Source: Burkholderiales bacterium
GTDB lineage: Bacteria; Pseudomonadota; Gammaproteobacteria; Burkholderiales; JACMKV01
DNA length: 7,845 bases
Assembly (NCBI GenBank): GCA_014379915.1
Contig: JACMKV010000308.1
Coordinates: 1 to 7,845, forward strand
Direction of reading: 5' to 3'
A program made the translations under genes and the position numbers. A model generated the notes under the pieces. It was not told the origin of the DNA. It did not search any database and saw only the letters and a program-made list of their open reading frames with translations. Below are positions 6,801 to 7,845 of the stretch, piece by piece. The first letter of the stretch is position 1; each line of letters begins with the position of its first letter.

Positions 6801-7483
6801 AACGAAAGCCGTAAGTTGCCGGTAGCATCATAGGCGATACCGTTTACAACATCAGGTAGCCCTGTGATTGCGCCTACATTGCTGATCGTGTTCGTCGAGA
6901 TATTAATTACCCACAAACGAACCGTGCCTGCATCCCCAATTGTCGTTTCGCCGACAAAATAAAGTGTTCCGCCCGCGTCGAACCCCACGTCGCCGCTGCC
7001 CGATACCGGCGGCGTCGTCGCGGGCGGGGTCAATGCCGTTCCGGTAGCGGCTCCGGTGCTGACGTTGAATGAATAGAGCGTTGCTGGCGACGTGCCCATG
7101 CCGTACACCGCCTCGGTACCCGGAGTACAGGCGAGCCGGATGATTCTGAGGACGCCAGCTCCGGTGGTGCCGACCGCTACCGGCGCTATGTTGGGCGTTG
7201 CCGGGTTGAAGCGATAAAAAGTTCCGTTGGTCCCGCCAGAGACAAAGTAAATGTTGCCGCTTGCGCATTGAGTAATTGCTGCTGAACTATCAGGAAGCGC
7301 AAACGGAGCGCCGGTGTAAACCGAGGTGGCAACGCTGGTACTCGAATCGATTACCTGTATGCCGCTGTTGTCCGTGTTGATGCCATACATCGAAATGGCC
7401 GCATGCACCGCGGCGCTGACTAACATCAGCACCGCCCCGAATATAAGAGCTACGAAGCTTTTCACATTCCGCCCCGCGCTCAT
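3875..7483 (-). CDS. Large secreted DUF11/Ig-like repeat protein
   Basis: 1202 residues. Start at ATG 7483, with GGGGA (7495-7491) 7 nt upstream, gives a clear signal peptide (MSAGRNVKSF, hydrophobic VALIFGAVLMLVSA, cleavage after AVHA, residue 28). Residues 29-265 hold short strand motifs (LYSFN, LYFVGE, LWVINI, GIAYDATGNL, RLYGVSPLGG), like the propeller-type modules often N-terminal to DUF11 domains. Residues 267-395 are a DUF11 domain (PDLAITKTDG ... NPANNSVTD). Five related Ig-like repeats follow at about 397-521, 523-648, 652-781, 785-930 and 932-1058, each with P-x-(I/V)-x-K-x-F at the start, (S/T)D-x-YP in the middle and a C...(S/T)C-x-V pair. Residues 1060-1202 are a further DUF11-like domain ending in strand FTLTFRIRIE. 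No PEP-CTERM, LPXTG, transmembrane helix or other anchor is seen. Its ATG overlaps the stop of the upstream barrel gene. It is probably a cell-surface or released fibrous protein; adhesion is a guess. Confidence 0.9.
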   Translation of the reverse strand: MSAGRNVKSFVALIFGAVLMLVSAAVHAAISMYGINTDNSGIQVIDSSTSVATSVYTGAPFALPDSSAAITQCASGNIYFVSGGTNGTFYRFNPATPNIAPVAVGTTGAGVLRIIRLACTPGTEAVYGMGTSPATLYSFNVSTGAATGTALTPPATTPPVSGSGDVGFDAGGTLYFVGETTIGDAGTVRLWVINISTNTISNVGAITGLPDVVNGIAYDATGNLRLSLTDRTRLYGVSPLGGAATPIGATGSMLPVSDLAGKDIPGPDLAITKTDGRTFIPAGSTQTYTIVATNNGGYAVTGTLTDTVPASITGVTWTCTAPAGSSCTAAAGSGNAINTSATLAAGGQATYTITGTVSSTASGVLSNTANFAPPSFLTDSNPANNSVTDTTTITRNPVIDKSFSASPIAVNGVSALTLTITNPNPDQVLTGVAVSDTYPAGLVNTGTPSPTTTCSGATITGGVANGNSIGITGGSIPVSGSCTITVDVTSASNASYPNTIGAVTSTNGGTGNTASATLVVHAPPTVAKSFNPNPVNSNTSALLTITLTNPNTTAMTAAAFTDTYPAGLINSTPSGAATTCGGSATAAAGGGSVALSGGTIPASGSCTVTVNVRSATVGSYNNTIPAGGITTTNGVNSTAAASATLSVLNISPPTVAKSFSPATIQDNGASTLTLVISNPNAVATLTSVAVSDTYPANLDNFTTPNPTLSCTSGSTGARTGGVANQDTIGFSGGTILPGGSCAVTVEVTSGNTGTYNNTTGTVTSSNSAAGGTALATLTVQNGRAPPVISKTFTTTQIPVSGVSTLTFTIRNPNGQTLNNVAFTDVYPLGLVNATPPNVSSNCDNVAGGAAGTTGGAAGGNTIGLDGTPGAGGSPNDMPANSTCTVSVQVTSATPGTYNNVSGNVTASTGNNGSAPMVPGGNTASATLTVLNRPTISKNFAPDPINVNGVSVLTITLTNPNAGAAITGAAFTDTYPVAIKNGPSPGASTTCGGTVTAAANGPSVALIGGTIPAGGSCTVSVNVISSTMGAHVNNIPAGGLTTSNASANAVAASDTLTVILPLTIVKSSTAFSDPFNGTTNPKRIPGGFVNYALVVSNPGAVPIDLNSVVITDALPANTNLFVGDFGSVGSGPVAFTNGAPSSGLTYIRATDLSFSNDGGASYTYTPTANANGVDPAVTHVRINPKGVFNAGSNFTLTFRIRIE
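4310..6295 (-). repeat. Five tandem Ig-like repeats within the large secreted protein
   Basis: Each unit is about 125-146 codons. Repeat 1 is 6295-5921, repeat 2 is 5917-5540, repeat 3 is 5530-5141, repeat 4 is 5131-4694 and repeat 5 is 4690-4310. Units 2 and 5 share TTCGG, a GGTIPA(S/G)GSCTV block and an NIPAGG- or TIPAGG-type end; units 1, 3 and 4 share an (S/T)IG or TIGL block and a YNN/YPN...VT(S/A)S end. Unit 4 carries an extra Gly/Ala-rich segment (GGAAGTTGGAAGG). Each unit has exactly two cysteines (454/482, 580/606, 710/741, 842/883, 990/1016), consistent with one disulfide per domain. At DNA level TAAGTATCGGTGAA recurs at the same place in units 2 and 5. Confidence 0.85.
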
Positions 7484-7845
7484 CTCGTATTCCCCGCGCT
7501 GCTCGTTTGCAACGGCTGATAATCATCTGCGCTGCGCGCCTTTGTGCTGGCTTTCTCACGCCCGGTCAACTGATCGAACTTGAAGCGCAAGGTGAAATAC
7601 GGCCCTTGCGCGGTGTAGTGCGCGGCTTCGAAATCGCGGTCGCGGAAACCGTTGATGTTGTAGCCGACGCTGATCCAGGCGTTGTCCATCGGCGAGAAGC
7701 CGACAACGGGCCCCGCCGAGTACTGGTAGTTGTTCAGATTCCACACGTGCAGCACGCTGCCGCGCATGCCGATATCGATTTTGCGCGTGATGTCGTAGCG
7801 CCATTCGGCGCCGCTCAGATCGGTGTAGCCGGTATAGTCGGCGCC
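7480..7845 (-). CDS. Outer-membrane beta-barrel protein, C-terminal 121 residues (rest beyond right edge)
   Basis: The frame is open from the right edge. The visible part alternates polar and hydrophobic/aromatic residues as in transmembrane beta-strands: EWRYDITRKIDIGMRGSV, LNNYQYSAGPVVGFS, AWISVGYNINGFRDRDF, and a last strand GPYFTLRFKFDQ. The GYN-x-x-GFRDRDF turn and the closing strand resemble barrel domains found at the end of long DUF11-type surface proteins in proteobacteria. After the last strand comes a polar tail of about 28 residues (LTGREKASTKARSADDYQ...), whereas most barrels end in an aromatic residue. The TGA (7482-7480) overlaps the ATG of the downstream secreted protein as ATGA, so the two are translationally coupled and probably work together. 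Length and N-terminal domains are unknown. Confidence 0.8.
   Translation of the reverse strand, partial: GADYTGYTDLSGAEWRYDITRKIDIGMRGSVLHVWNLNNYQYSAGPVVGFSPMDNAWISVGYNINGFRDRDFEAAHYTAQGPYFTLRFKFDQLTGREKASTKARSADDYQPLQTSSAGNTR

Overview
The window comes from a GC-rich Gram-negative bacterium, most likely a proteobacterium and perhaps a betaproteobacterium. This rests on a proteobacterial-style alanyl-tRNA synthetase, an outer-membrane beta-barrel end, cleavable signal peptides and a textbook sigma-54 promoter. I cannot name a genus.

Left part: the window opens inside alaS (plus strand, ending at 1294). Converging on it are three minus-strand genes. A secreted gluzincin-type metallopeptidase (HEMVH, then WLEEG) is followed after 64 nt by a type II toxin-antitoxin pair, in which an addiction-module antitoxin overlaps a ParE/RelE-family toxin by GTGA. 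The toxin frame is open, but its central 20 codons read in the wrong frame. The family's GTRRR...LLRG...YSI core is present in another frame, which implies two compensating single-base indels.

Middle part (about 3064-3874): no convincing protein gene. It holds a perfect -24/-12 sigma-54 promoter (TGGCACG-N4-TTGC, 3223-3237) pointing right. About 166 nt beyond the predicted start is a strong intrinsic terminator (3392-3415). Between them the sequence folds into three consecutive hairpins, one with a GNRA tetraloop. No plus-strand protein gene lies downstream in the window, so this looks like an unrecognised sigma-54-dependent small RNA. An inverted repeat about 92 nt upstream of the -24 element could be the activator site. 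Further right are a short minus-strand ORF that may be a gene remnant and a 112-bp imperfect palindrome resembling a REP/MITE-type intergenic repeat.

Right part: a minus-strand operon. The C-terminal end of an outer-membrane beta-barrel protein runs off the right edge. Its TGA overlaps the ATG of a 1202-residue secreted protein (ATGA). That protein has a signal peptide, a propeller-like N-terminal region, one DUF11 domain, five further Ig-like repeats each with one cysteine pair, and a C-terminal DUF11-like domain. It has no recognisable membrane or wall anchor. The coupling suggests that the barrel and the long repeat protein form one surface system, but its function is not evident from the sequence.
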